DNA from: Actinomycetospora callitridis
GTDB taxonomy: Bacteria > Actinomycetota > Actinomycetes > Mycobacteriales > Pseudonocardiaceae
Length of the DNA stretch: 64,000 nucleotides
Assembly (NCBI RefSeq): GCF_028737265.1
Contig: NZ_JAQZAK010000002.1
Location: 1,054,001 to 1,118,000 of the forward strand
Direction of reading: 5' to 3'
Both the position numbers and the translations under genes were made by a program. The notes under the pieces were generated by a model. The model was given only the letters and a program-made list of their open reading frames with translations. It was not told the DNA's origin and ran no database searches. Of this stretch, positions 1-9,839 are shown one piece after another (the first letter of the stretch is position 1; the number at the start of each line of letters is the position of its first letter).

Positions 1-614
1 TCCGTGGCCGCGTGGTCGACGTCGGAGACGTCGAACGCGTCCTTGTCCAGGGGCCAGATCGTCGGGCCCTTGTGGACGTGGACGTTCTTGATGCCGAGCT
101 CCTGCGCGCGCTCCAGGAACCGGTAGGCCTCGGGGTCGGTCAGCTTGTAGCCGCGGGAGTCGCCGTTCCACTCCGCGGTGTAGAGCTTCGCGCCGATGGA
201 CCCGTACTTGCGCACGTTCTCCTCGAACTCGCGCATGCCGGCGTCGCCGTCACGCGGGTCGAAGCGCGTGTTGACGATGAACTTGCCGGGGTACTTCTCG
301 GCGAGGTAGCCGTTCTGCTCGGTGGTGTTGAAGCCCTTCTTGTACCACTCGCGCAGGTAGGTCGACTGGAAGATGGCCACGTCGACGTGGCCCTCCTCGA
401 ACTCCTCGCGCATCAGCTGCTCTTCGGAGACCTTCTGGAACTCCTCGATCGGCTGGTGCGTCTCCGCCGGGCCGAGGCCCTGGTAGGCGTGGAAGCACTC
501 GATCCAGCCCTTGGCGTACTGCTCGGCGCCCTCGACCCAGTTCTCCGGCGACGCGTCCCAGAAATGCATGTGGCTGTCGACGATGAAGTACTTCTCGCCG
601 TCCTTCTCGTACAT
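1..614 (-). CDS. amidohydrolase family protein, C-terminus beyond window
   Basis: This reading frame starts at an ATG whose complement is at 612-614 and runs off the left edge, so only about 204 residues are visible. The N-terminus reads MYEKDGEKYFIVDSHMHFWD, containing the HxH metal-binding motif (DSHMHF) of the COG2159 amidohydrolase family; such enzymes hydrolyse C-N bonds or decarboxylate acids. It lies 19 bp downstream of the alcohol dehydrogenase on the same strand and is the last visible gene of the monooxygenase operon. Related amidohydrolase genes accompany propane monooxygenase clusters in Rhodococcus, Gordonia and mycobacteria, where their exact step is unclear. Family assignment is fairly secure; the substrate is unknown. 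Confidence 0.8.
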   Translation of the reverse strand, partial: MYEKDGEKYFIVDSHMHFWDASPENWVEGAEQYAKGWIECFHAYQGLGPAETHQPIEEFQKVSEEQLMREEFEEGHVDVAIFQSTYLREWYKKGFNTTEQNGYLAEKYPGKFIVNTRFDPRDGDAGMREFEENVRKYGSIGAKLYTAEWNGDSRGYKLTDPEAYRFLERAQELGIKNVHVHKGPTIWPLDKDAFDVSDVDHAAT

Positions 615-633
615 GTGGTGGTGTCCTTCCTGA

Positions 634-1662
634 CTACGGGACCAGGATCGCCCGGCCGCGGACCTTCCCCGCGTCCAGGTCGTGCAGAGCGTCCAGCGCC
701 GAGTCGAGCGAGTACTGCACGGTGTGCAGCGTGACCTTTCCGGCCTGGGCCAGGACCATCAGTTCGGTGAGGTCGTTGTACGTCCCGACGATGTTGCCGA
801 TCACGTTCTTCTCGCCCGCGACGAAATCGAGCGTCGGGGCCTGGAACTGTCCCCCGTACCCGAGGACGAACTGGTAGCCCGCCGGCCCGGTCATCTGCCA
901 GGCCTCGAGCTCGACGCCCTGTTCGGCGACGAAGTCGAAGACGACGGTGGCGCCGCCGCCGGTGAGCTCCTGCACCTCGCCGACCTGGTTGCCGTCGGCC
1001 ACGACCGTCTCGTCGGCGCCGATCTGGGAGGCGAGCTTCAGGGCGTCCGGGTTCTTGTCCACCACGATGATCTTCGTGGCGGTGAGCGCGGCGAGCGCCT
1101 GGACGGCGATGTGGCCGAGGCCGCCGGCCCCGATCACGACGGCCGTGGTGCCCGGGTAGAGCAGCGGCACGGCCTTGCGCACCGCGTGGTACGCGGTGAT
1201 CCCGGCGTCGGCCAGCGCGGCCACGTCGGCCGGGTTGGTGTCCGGGTTCAGCTTCACGCAGGCCCGGGCGGTGGTCCGCAGGTACTCGGCCATGCCGCCG
1301 TCGTTGTTCGACAGGCCCGGGAAGAACGCGTCCCCGGTGCACTGCATGTCCCGGCCCGCCCGGCAGGCGAGGCACAGCCCGCAGGACGGCTGCGGGTGGA
1401 GGATGACCGTGTCGCCGACCTTGACGTTGGTGACGGCGTCGCCGACCTCGTGCACCCACCCGGCGTTCTCGTGGCCGATCACGTAGGGCAGCGACGGGTT
1501 CTGGATCGCCTCCCAGTCCCCGTTCACGATGTGGAGGTCGGTGCGGCAGACGCCCGCGCCGCCGATCTTCACGATGACGTCGAGCGGCCCCTGGAGCTTG
1601 GGCTCCGGGATGTCGTCGATCGACGGGTCCTTCTTGTACTCGTGCACCCGCACGGCCTTCAC
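634..1662 (-). CDS. zinc-dependent alcohol dehydrogenase of the monooxygenase operon
   Basis: This is a 342-residue medium-chain dehydrogenase predicted to oxidise the alcohol made by the upstream monooxygenase with NAD(P). Catalytic zinc ligands are visible as C39 (GVCRTDLH) and H64-E65 (GHE). The structural zinc loop has four cysteines at 95, 98, 101 and 109, and the dinucleotide fold carries GAGGLG near residue 178. The start is GTG, preceded by a good AGGAG site six bases away. It sits 29 bp after the GroEL-like gene and is probably cotranscribed. In Gordonia and Rhodococcus prm clusters an adh gene has the same place and serves propanol oxidation. Whether the preferred alcohol here is secondary or primary cannot be read from sequence. 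Confidence 0.88.
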   Translation of the reverse strand: MKAVRVHEYKKDPSIDDIPEPKLQGPLDVIVKIGGAGVCRTDLHIVNGDWEAIQNPSLPYVIGHENAGWVHEVGDAVTNVKVGDTVILHPQPSCGLCLACRAGRDMQCTGDAFFPGLSNNDGGMAEYLRTTARACVKLNPDTNPADVAALADAGITAYHAVRKAVPLLYPGTTAVVIGAGGLGHIAVQALAALTATKIIVVDKNPDALKLASQIGADETVVADGNQVGEVQELTGGGATVVFDFVAEQGVELEAWQMTGPAGYQFVLGYGGQFQAPTLDFVAGEKNVIGNIVGTYNDLTELMVLAQAGKVTLHTVQYSLDSALDALHDLDAGKVRGRAILVP

Positions 1663-1691
1663 GACTGTCTCCTCTCGGCAGTGATAACGAG

Positions 1692-3419
<1,728 letters not shown>

Positions 3420-3453
3420 TCATCGGGTGCTGCGGTGGAACGGCCACCGGGCC

Positions 3454-3484
3454 GTCGCACGCCCGCCCCGTGCGAGCGTGCGAC
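3454..3484. terminator. 9-bp hairpin between coupling-protein gene and groEL-like gene
   Basis: GTCGCACGC (3454-3462) and GCGTGCGAC (3476-3484) form a perfect 9-bp stem with a 13-nt loop in the 121-bp gap between the coupling-protein stop and the chaperonin start. There is no T-tract. It could be a partial terminator or an mRNA-stabilising structure that lowers or separates chaperonin expression from the enzyme genes. Confidence 0.45.
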
Positions 3485-3501
3485 GACCCGGGGCCGCGGT
3501 G

Positions 3502-3885
3502 CTACTTCTGGTTCACCACCGGGGGCAACATGTCGCCGATGAACTCGGCCGCCTCCTCGAGATTCCCGAACATGATCGTCCGGTCATCCATGTGGATCAT
3601 CTTCCCGTAGTGGGTCGACATGTTCTCCTCGAACTCGGCGGCGTTGTAGAAGTCGGGGTCCTCCCCGAGCGCCTCGGAGATGTCCGCGTACACGAAGTCC
3701 ATGCGACCCACGCAGTCGACACGGATCATCGAGGGGAGGTGCTTGACCGTCACGTTCTCCTGGCGGTCCATCACCTCCGCCACCACGACGCCGACCTGGT
3801 TGTTCATCAGGGTCACCCCGGCCATGCCGGACTCGGTGTTGTCCTGCTTGAACGGACTCTCGGCCGTCTTGAAGCTCTTCGTCAC
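3502..3885 (-). CDS. prmD: monooxygenase coupling (effector) protein
   Basis: This small 127-residue protein belongs to the MmoB/DmpM effector family, which binds the diiron hydroxylase and gates electron transfer and substrate access; it carries no cofactor. Visible features are the short acidic N-terminus and the conserved core MNNQVGVVVAEVMD, followed by a segment containing MIRVDCVGRMDF. It starts at GTG and overlaps the stop of the small hydroxylase subunit by four bases (GTGA), a sign of translational coupling. It is the fourth component in the order large subunit, reductase, small subunit, coupling protein that defines prmABCD/mimABCD. Assignment is confident from both family and context. 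Confidence 0.9.
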   Translation of the reverse strand: MTKSFKTAESPFKQDNTESGMAGVTLMNNQVGVVVAEVMDRQENVTVKHLPSMIRVDCVGRMDFVYADISEALGEDPDFYNAAEFEENMSTHYGKMIHMDDRTIMFGNLEEAAEFIGDMLPPVVNQK

Positions 3886-5072
3886 TGGTTCAGCTCCTTC
3901 GGGGTCTCGAGCCCGAGATCGGTGAGGATCCCGGCGAATCGGTTCTTGGCCCGGTCGAGGCTGTCCTCGAATCGCGGAGGCTTCGCGTCGGGCTGCGACC
4001 AGAGCGGCTGCATCGTGCGGGCCGCCTCGATCGCCAGCGGCACCCAGTGCGCCAGCCAGCCGTTGAAGATCTCCTTGTTGTGGTCCGCGAACTCGCGGTC
4101 CTGGGTCAGGGGGGCGAACGCGGCCACGGTCCAGCGCAGGTCGCGCTGGGCGTAGTCGTACTCGCCGGAGCCCATGACCGTCGGCGTCACGTAGTCGCCG
4201 TTGCCGGCCGCCGACTGCATGACCAGGCCGGACCGGAAGAGCTCGCCGAGCAGCGACTCGAACACGATGTTGGTGGCGAAGATCATCTCGCCCCAGTCGT
4301 TGTCCACCGCCGTCAGCGCCTCGACGACCCGACGGACGCCCTGCCACTCCGGGTCGGAGTTCCACGCCTCGATGTGCGCGGCCCCGTCGAAGCCCTCGAT
4401 CTCCTCGGTGAGGGTGAGGTTGTACAGCGCGAGGTCCTGGGCGAAGCGGATCTTGTGCTCGCTGTTCACGGCCATGACCGTGTTGTGCATGTTCGTCGGC
4501 CCGCTGCGGTTGCAGGCGGCGAAGACGTACAGGCCGAGGATGTGCTCGATGTGCATCCAGGCGCCGACGTTGCGCTCGACGAAGCGCACCCAGTTCGGGG
4601 TCCACTGCTCGAACGCCTTGCTCTGGCGCGCGTTCTCGACGTTCTGGGTCACCTGCCGGACAACGTTGGCGTTGTACCGGTACATCGTGAGTTCCCACTC
4701 CTCGTTGGGATCACGGAACTCGTGCCAGCCGTGGGCCGGCCAGTCGGCCACGTGGCGCCCGCCGGAACCGGGGCCGCGCTCGGGCTCGGGGTCGTCGACA
4801 CCCCACGCCTTGAGCTTCGTCCAGGTCAGCGGGTAGCCGGCCGATCCGTCGGCGAAGCCGTAGATCCAGCCCTGGGAGAGGTAGTGCCGCGGGTCCGGCT
4901 GGACCTCGACGGTGACGTCCTCGTAGTGGGTCTGCTTGCGCTTCGCCGGCTTGAAGTAGTTGTAGCGCCGGGCCGAGGGCCCCGAGTCGGGGAACTCCTT
5001 GGCGCCCGCTTCCGCGTCGGTGAAGACGGGCTTCGGAACGCTCCGCTCCGGACGTTCTTCGGTGCTGGTCAT
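3882..5072 (-). CDS. prmC: diiron monooxygenase hydroxylase, small (beta) subunit
   Basis: This is a 396-residue beta subunit of a soluble diiron monooxygenase hydroxylase. It is a ferritin-like helical protein that packs on the alpha subunit but lacks a full iron-ligand set. The start is ATG at 5072, where MTSTEERPERSVPKP begins and the preceding reductase gene ends in an ATGA overlap. The N-terminal segment SARRYNYFKPAKRKQTHYED is typical of the PrmC/MimC group. A longer reading frame exists upstream, but it would run through the reductase gene and is rejected. It is coupled at both ends by four-base overlaps with reductase and coupling-protein genes, consistent with equimolar synthesis of the components. 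Confidence 0.9.
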   Translation of the reverse strand: MTSTEERPERSVPKPVFTDAEAGAKEFPDSGPSARRYNYFKPAKRKQTHYEDVTVEVQPDPRHYLSQGWIYGFADGSAGYPLTWTKLKAWGVDDPEPERGPGSGGRHVADWPAHGWHEFRDPNEEWELTMYRYNANVVRQVTQNVENARQSKAFEQWTPNWVRFVERNVGAWMHIEHILGLYVFAACNRSGPTNMHNTVMAVNSEHKIRFAQDLALYNLTLTEEIEGFDGAAHIEAWNSDPEWQGVRRVVEALTAVDNDWGEMIFATNIVFESLLGELFRSGLVMQSAAGNGDYVTPTVMGSGEYDYAQRDLRWTVAAFAPLTQDREFADHNKEIFNGWLAHWVPLAIEAARTMQPLWSQPDAKPPRFEDSLDRAKNRFAGILTDLGLETPKELNQ

Positions 5073-6127
5073 GAGGTGCCCTCGTCCTCCGGCTCTCCAG
5101 TGGTGGTGAACTTGTCGTAGAAGATGTTCCGGGTGTCCATGCCGCGCTGCGTCAGAAGTGCGATCGCCGCGTCGACCATCGGCGGCGGTCCGCACACATA
5201 GGCGTCCATGCCTTCGAGGTTCGGTTCGCCGTCCCGCACCACCTCCGTGATCAGGCCCGTCGCCCCGTCCCAGTCGTCACCGTCGTGGTGGGACAGGGCA
5301 GGGACGTACTTGAATCCCGGAATCTTCTCCTCGAGGGCACGCAGTTCGTCCTCGAAGCACAGGTCGCCCTTCGTGCGGGCGCCGTAGTAGAGGCGTGCCT
5401 TGCGGTCGCCGTCCTTCTCCGCGAGGGCACGCAAGAGGCCCAGCATGGGAGCCATGCCGGCGCCGCCGCCGATGAAGACGATGTCCGACGTCCGGTTCTC
5501 GCGGAGGGTGCACGTGCCGAACGGCGCCTCGACCTCGAGGCGGTCGCCGATCGACACCTTGTGCTCCAGGAACTGCGAGAACGCCCCGTCGGGGTAGATC
5601 TTGATGACGAACTCGAACACGCCTTCGCGGTTCGGGAGGTTCGCCATCGAGAACGACCGGACCTCCCCGGTGTCGGGGACGGTCAGGTCCATGTACTGGC
5701 CGGGGAAGAACTTGATGTCCTCGCCGGCGATCTGCTTGACCACCAGGTGGCGCATGTCGTGGGTGACGGCGTCGTTCGCCAGCACCTCGACGGTGCCCTT
5801 CCGCAGCGGCAACCCCGACCGGATGATCTCCTCGTCGTAGTTGAGGAGCTCGATCACGAGGTCGTTGTAGGCGTGGGCGCGGCAGAGGAGTGTCTGGCCC
5901 TCCTCGCGCTCCATGTCGGGCAGGGCGAAGGTGGAGTACTTGTCGAGGTCGATGTCGTCGATGTCGCCCTCGAGGACGAAGGACTTGCAGGCGGCGCACT
6001 GGCCTTCCTTGCAGCCGTGCATCAGCTGGAGGCCCTGCTCGGAAGCGGCCCGCAGGATCGTCTGGTCCTCGTCGACCTCGATCTCGATGCCCACCGGCTC
6101 GAAACGCACCAGGTGCTTGTCACCCAT
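5069..6127 (-). CDS. prmB: monooxygenase reductase component (2Fe-2S/FAD)
   Basis: This is a 352-residue NAD(P)H-dependent reductase that passes electrons to the diiron hydroxylase. It has an N-terminal plant-type ferredoxin domain with cysteines at 39, 44, 47 and 82. An FAD domain follows (RSFSMAN), then a pyridine-nucleotide domain containing GGGAGMAP. The start at 6127 is preceded by GGAGAGG, six bases upstream. It ends in an ATGA overlap with the small-subunit gene. In this enzyme class the reductase gene sits between the two hydroxylase genes, as here. It is separated from the large-subunit gene by 161 bp that include a perfect 13-bp hairpin. Confidence 0.92.
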   Translation of the reverse strand: MGDKHLVRFEPVGIEIEVDEDQTILRAASEQGLQLMHGCKEGQCAACKSFVLEGDIDDIDLDKYSTFALPDMEREEGQTLLCRAHAYNDLVIELLNYDEEIIRSGLPLRKGTVEVLANDAVTHDMRHLVVKQIAGEDIKFFPGQYMDLTVPDTGEVRSFSMANLPNREGVFEFVIKIYPDGAFSQFLEHKVSIGDRLEVEAPFGTCTLRENRTSDIVFIGGGAGMAPMLGLLRALAEKDGDRKARLYYGARTKGDLCFEDELRALEEKIPGFKYVPALSHHDGDDWDGATGLITEVVRDGEPNLEGMDAYVCGPPPMVDAAIALLTQRGMDTRNIFYDKFTTTGEPEDEGTS

Positions 6128-6209
6128 CGATGGCCTCTCCGTTCGGGAGTCAGATGCCGATATCCGGACGAAACGGTCGGTCGCGGCCGGACGAGGGCGT
6201 GAGGGATCG

Positions 6210-6239
6210 AGGGAGGGCCGGGTTCCCCCGGCCCTCCCT
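6210..6239. terminator. perfect 13-bp hairpin between hydroxylase large-subunit and reductase genes
   Basis: AGGGAGGGCCGGG (6210-6222), a TTCC loop, and the exact reverse complement (6227-6239) form a 13-bp GC-rich stem. It starts 50 bases after the large-subunit stop codon and ends 83 bases before the reductase start. It has no long T-run, so it may act as a leaky terminator or a 3' stabiliser of the large-subunit message. Confidence 0.65.
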
Positions 6240-6288
6240 GTCACCTCACCGTGCTACTGCGTCGTGCACACGCGTCGGACCACCGGCG

Positions 6289-7941
6289 TCAGCTGGTCGC
6301 GTCGGCCGGGCGGCCGGCGGGACCCTGACGGTTGTAGTCCGCCACGAACGCCTCGCGGTCCGCATCGCTCATCTCGTTGAGGATGACGTTCGGGCTCGCG
6401 ACCGGGCCCATCCGACGAAGGTGGTCCGTGGTCCACATCTTCTTCGGGTCGAGGTCCAGGTGCGGCTGTGCCGTGAGGGTCTTGCCGTCGTCGCGGACGA
6501 AGCCCATGTCCTCGACGACGTCGGCCCAGTTCCAGCCGTGGTAGAGCGTCTCCCACTCGCGGTGACCCACGAGCTTGCCCATGTTCGGGGTCTCGCGACC
6601 CTGGTACGTGGGCCGGAAGGCCTCGGCGTCGGTCCAGCGGCAGGCCTCGTGGCAGTACGTCCGCCACTGGCCGTCCACCTTGTCGACGACCATGTCCTCG
6701 CGCACCAGACACGGGACCATGCAGGTCCAGCAGCGGTGCGGGTACACGTAGTCGACGTCCTCGGCGACGATCGGGTGGTGCCCGTTCGGCCGGGACAGGC
6801 GGTTGTAGTTCTCCCACCACTTGCCGTACTTGTCGTACCAACCCGGGTACTTGTACTCGAACCACTCGAAGTCGTCGTCGGTCATGCCGTCGATGCGCCA
6901 GTAGTTCGCGAGCCACCCGGTGGCGAAGAACTGGGCCACCTCGTGCACGTAGCCCTTGTTCCAGATCTGGTTCCACGACTCCTCGATGAGGTCGTGGGGG
7001 ATCACCAGGCCGTACTTCTCGAGCGGCAGCAGGTAGGCCCGGTAGTAGTCGTCGTAGATCCAGCGACGCCACATCTCCGCGTAGGACTCACGGTCCTTGC
7101 GGCGGTCCTTCGTGCCGTACTCGATGAACGTGCCGATGGCGGCGTCCACCACGCGGTGGTTGTTCCACCACGCGTAGCGCAGGTCGCGCTCGAGCAGCTG
7201 GCGGTTGTCCTCGTCGGACAGCGCCATGAGGAGCGTGGCGTAGCCGTTGGAGATGTGCCGCGACTCGTCCGACTGCACCGAGTGGAACACCGTCGGCAGC
7301 AGGTAGTCACCGTTCGCCGCCGCCTCGGCCGGCATGGCCACGAACAGGGTGTTCGTGAAGGCCGTCTCGGCGACGATCGTCAGGTAGATGCTGGCCGCGG
7401 TGATCGCGTCACCGGTGATGAACCCCTCGGCGAACTGACGGCCGATGGTGCCGCAGTAGTCCGAGTGGAAGTTCCGGAGGGTGTTGTTGAAGCCCGCCGG
7501 GTCGATGTAGTTGTTCATGTACAGGCGCTTGAGGTTCTGCTGGATCGTGCTGTGCCGAACCTCGTCGATCATCTGGATCGCCTGGCCGTTGTGCAGTTCC
7601 GGGTTCGGAACCGCCTGGAACAGCATCGGCATCGACCGTGCGGCCGAGATCTCCGGCAGTGGGATGATCGAGAGGAACAGCTTCTGCCACTCCAGCCAAC
7701 GCTCCTGGACCTGGCGGAACATGTTCCCGCGGATCGCACCGTCGGACGCGCCGTAGACGCGGTTGTCCTTCTCCTCCTGCATGGGGAAGTAGGACCGGAG
7801 GACCTGCTTGAGCGGGTCCTTCTTGGCCGCCTTACGGAACGTGTAGTCCGTCCCGTACTTCATGTACGGCTCGTGGTACTGCGGCTCCCAGGAAAGTTCC
7901 TGGATCTTCTGGTGAGCCTTCGCCAAACTCTGACGGCTCAT
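6289..7941 (-). CDS. prmA: diiron monooxygenase hydroxylase, large (alpha) subunit
   Basis: This 550-residue catalytic subunit inserts one oxygen atom of O2 into a small hydrocarbon or ketone. All six iron ligands are present: E97, E127, H130 (within DEVRH 126-130), E192, E226 and H229 (within DESRH 225-229). Their spacing equals that of methane monooxygenase E114/E144/H147/E209/E243/H246. The C-terminal part has a Cys-rich patch (CWTCMVPC, then CHEAC) of possible zinc-binding type, as in PrmA/MimA proteins. The start is ATG after AAGGAGAAGAG. It is the first structural gene, 130 bp after the IclR gene. Propane, acetone or phenol are plausible substrates by family; the substrate is not proven here. 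Confidence 0.94.
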   Translation of the reverse strand: MSRQSLAKAHQKIQELSWEPQYHEPYMKYGTDYTFRKAAKKDPLKQVLRSYFPMQEEKDNRVYGASDGAIRGNMFRQVQERWLEWQKLFLSIIPLPEISAARSMPMLFQAVPNPELHNGQAIQMIDEVRHSTIQQNLKRLYMNNYIDPAGFNNTLRNFHSDYCGTIGRQFAEGFITGDAITAASIYLTIVAETAFTNTLFVAMPAEAAANGDYLLPTVFHSVQSDESRHISNGYATLLMALSDEDNRQLLERDLRYAWWNNHRVVDAAIGTFIEYGTKDRRKDRESYAEMWRRWIYDDYYRAYLLPLEKYGLVIPHDLIEESWNQIWNKGYVHEVAQFFATGWLANYWRIDGMTDDDFEWFEYKYPGWYDKYGKWWENYNRLSRPNGHHPIVAEDVDYVYPHRCWTCMVPCLVREDMVVDKVDGQWRTYCHEACRWTDAEAFRPTYQGRETPNMGKLVGHREWETLYHGWNWADVVEDMGFVRDDGKTLTAQPHLDLDPKKMWTTDHLRRMGPVASPNVILNEMSDADREAFVADYNRQGPAGRPADATS

Positions 7942-8071
7942 CTCTTCTCCTTGTGGAGTTCCAGCTCGGCCTACGGGGTTCCGCAGCCGTGGTCCGTGGT
8001 GGTGGCCGGCACCCCCTGGTGAGGGGCGACGGCACGGCCGGCGTCGTGTCCGGTCGCGCGTGCGAGAGGGG
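7942..8071 (-). promoter_or_regulatory. leader between regulator gene and monooxygenase operon
   Basis: These 130 bp separate the IclR stop from the large-subunit start. They contain a 5-bp stem with a GGTG loop (CCCCT 8013-8017, AGGGG 8022-8026) and an AAGGAG ribosome site just before the ATG. No clear -24/-12 sigma-54 pair (TGGC with TGC) is seen. A promoter is expected here or upstream of the regulator, but no box can be named with certainty. Confidence 0.35.
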
Positions 8072-8938
8072 TCAGTGCCCCCCGGGGACGGGATCGGCGG
8101 GCCGAGGTGGCGGGAGGTCGGTGTCGGCCTCGAGCCAGGATCGGGTGGCGGTGGTGGCGACATCGCGGACCGCGCCGGTGAGCTCGTCACCGTGGGTCTC
8201 GAAGCGGCGCGCCGGGGTGGAGATCGCGATGCTCGCGGCGACCCGGCCCTCGGGATCGAAGATGGGGGCGCCGATGCAGCAGAAGCCCTCGGCGTACTCC
8301 TCGCGGTCCACCGCGTAGCCGCGGCGGCGGACCCGGGCGAGCTCCAGCTCGATGGCCGGGGTGCTCGTGATCGTGGTGCCCGTGAAGGACGTGAGGTCCC
8401 GCTGCTCGCGCAGACGATCGGCGCGGGCGCCGGAGGAGGCGACGAGGGCCTTCGTCACGGCGAGCGCGTGGGCCGACGCGAGCGGGATGCGCTCGGTGAG
8501 GTCCGGGATGCGGGCGAGGCCCTGGTGGCCGCGGGCGTCGACGATCACCGTCGCGTCGTCGTCCTCCCAGCGGGCCAGGTAGGTGCGCTGGCGGGTGCGC
8601 CAGTAGAGCTCGGTGACCGCGTCGGAGAGCCGCTCGGGCAGCTCGTAGCGCGTCAGGTCGTCGCGGGGAGCGGGGTCGCCCCACGCCTCGCCCCACGGCG
8701 GGGACTCGTGGAGGCGGACGGTGCCGGACTGCTTGTCCCGCACCGCGTAGCCCTCCTGGCAGAGGGTGTTGAGCAGGTACCGCGCCGTCGCGGTGCTCTT
8801 GCCGAGCTCCGCGGCCAGGGCCTCCGGCGTGATCCCCTCGGGCGAGGCACCGAGGATCCGGAGGGCGGACAGCGCCTCGGCGGCGGTCTTGAGGGAGCGG
8901 CCCCCACCGACACCGCGGGCAGGGCGCGGTTCCGTCAT
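8072..8938 (-). CDS. IclR-family transcriptional regulator
   Basis: This 288-residue regulator has an N-terminal winged helix-turn-helix (around residues 20-75, including TPEALAAELGKSTATARYLL). A C-terminal IclR ligand-binding domain follows, with the typical GFCCIGAPIFDPEGR segment. The start at 8938 is preceded by GGGAGGGAG. It is codirectional with and directly upstream of the monooxygenase operon, so it is the likely local regulator and probably senses a substrate or product. Mycobacterial and Rhodococcus mim/prm clusters are usually linked to a Fis-type activator (MimR) instead, so this pairing is unusual. Whether it activates or represses cannot be told. Confidence 0.85.
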   Translation of the reverse strand: MTEPRPARGVGGGRSLKTAAEALSALRILGASPEGITPEALAAELGKSTATARYLLNTLCQEGYAVRDKQSGTVRLHESPPWGEAWGDPAPRDDLTRYELPERLSDAVTELYWRTRQRTYLARWEDDDATVIVDARGHQGLARIPDLTERIPLASAHALAVTKALVASSGARADRLREQRDLTSFTGTTITSTPAIELELARVRRRGYAVDREEYAEGFCCIGAPIFDPEGRVAASIAISTPARRFETHGDELTGAVRDVATTATRSWLEADTDLPPPRPADPVPGGH

Positions 8939-9299
8939 GGTCGCTCCCTCCCGTCGTCGGTGGACCTTGCTCCGACCGGCCGCTCGCTCGCCGTCCTGCG
9001 ATGGCCACTGAACGCGGTCGCGGACCTTGTGGTCAACATCACGGTTAACGCGTGCAGCATCTGCAATCGCCGCTGACCGCACGGGGTGCGCCGTTGCTCG
9101 CCGACCGCTCCGTGGACCGCCTGCGACGGGCGCGCGACGGGCGGTGCGGCGACCGACGTGGGGCCGGGGGCATCCGGGGGAACGGTGCTGCGGCCGGCCC
9201 GCGCGTCCCGGCGCTCGGTGGACGCCGGGGCCGCCCGGTCGGGGGCCGTCCGCGCCGTGTCCGGGAACGGACGGCCGCTGACGATTAGGGTCGATCCAC
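8939..9299. promoter_or_regulatory. divergent intergenic region upstream of IclR gene
   Basis: This 361-bp gap lies between the divergent IclR and DUF2505 genes. It contains a locally A/T-richer patch around 9028-9052 with GGTCAAC and GGTTAACG separated by a few bases. This is a candidate operator, but no reliable consensus can be assigned. The rest is GC-rich with no supported gene. Confidence 0.3.
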
Positions 9300-9839
9300 G
9301 TGAGCACCCGGCTGGCGCTGAGTCGCGACTACCCGCACGGCGTGCCCGCCTTCGCGGCCGCGCTCGCCGAGCCCGACTTCCACCGCGTCAAGCTCGACGT
9401 CGACGGTTCCGGGCGCATCGAGGTGATCGCGTTCGAGCGCCGTGACGCCGACGCCCGCGACGGGGAGGGGGCGCGGCGCGTGCGGGTCGTCCTGCGCCAG
9501 CCCGTGCCGCCCGGCCAGGTCCCCGCGGTGCTCGAGCGGATGCTCTCGGGGATCCTGGTGATCGAGCGCACCGAGGAGTGGACCCTCACGCCCCGGCGCT
9601 GCGACGGCCGGGCGCACGTCGCGGTCCCGGGCACGCCGATCACCGCGGCGGGCACGATGGCCGTCGTCCCGCAGGGCGCCGACGGCACCCGGCTCTCGAT
9701 CGACCTCGACATCACCGCGGCCGTCCCGCTGCTCGGCGGCGGCATCGAGCGCACCGTCGTGGCCGGCATCCGCGGGCTCACCGGCAGCGAGCACGACCGG
9801 ATCTCGCGCTGGCTCGTGCGCGCCGAGCAGGCCGGCTGA
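9300..9839 (+). CDS. DUF2505 domain protein
   Basis: This 179-residue protein resembles the actinobacterial DUF2505 family, a START/SRPBCC-like fold of unknown function. Features matching the family are the opening YPHGVPAFAAALAEPDF, a central segment containing ILVIERTEEW, and the C-terminal LSIDLDITAAVPLLGGGIER. There is no signal peptide or membrane segment. It starts with GTG and overlaps the next gene by one base (TGATG), so it is the first gene of a compact operon with a NERD-like protein, an MFS transporter and a small unknown protein. Hydrophobic ligand binding is possible from the fold but not shown. Confidence 0.75.
   Translation: MSTRLALSRDYPHGVPAFAAALAEPDFHRVKLDVDGSGRIEVIAFERRDADARDGEGARRVRVVLRQPVPPGQVPAVLERMLSGILVIERTEEWTLTPRRCDGRAHVAVPGTPITAAGTMAVVPQGADGTRLSIDLDITAAVPLLGGGIERTVVAGIRGLTGSEHDRISRWLVRAEQAG

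Noticed and set aside
8939..9299. Sigma-54 promoter for the monooxygenase operon
   Set aside because: No TGGC-N8-TGC type pair with proper spacing was found here or at 7942-8071.
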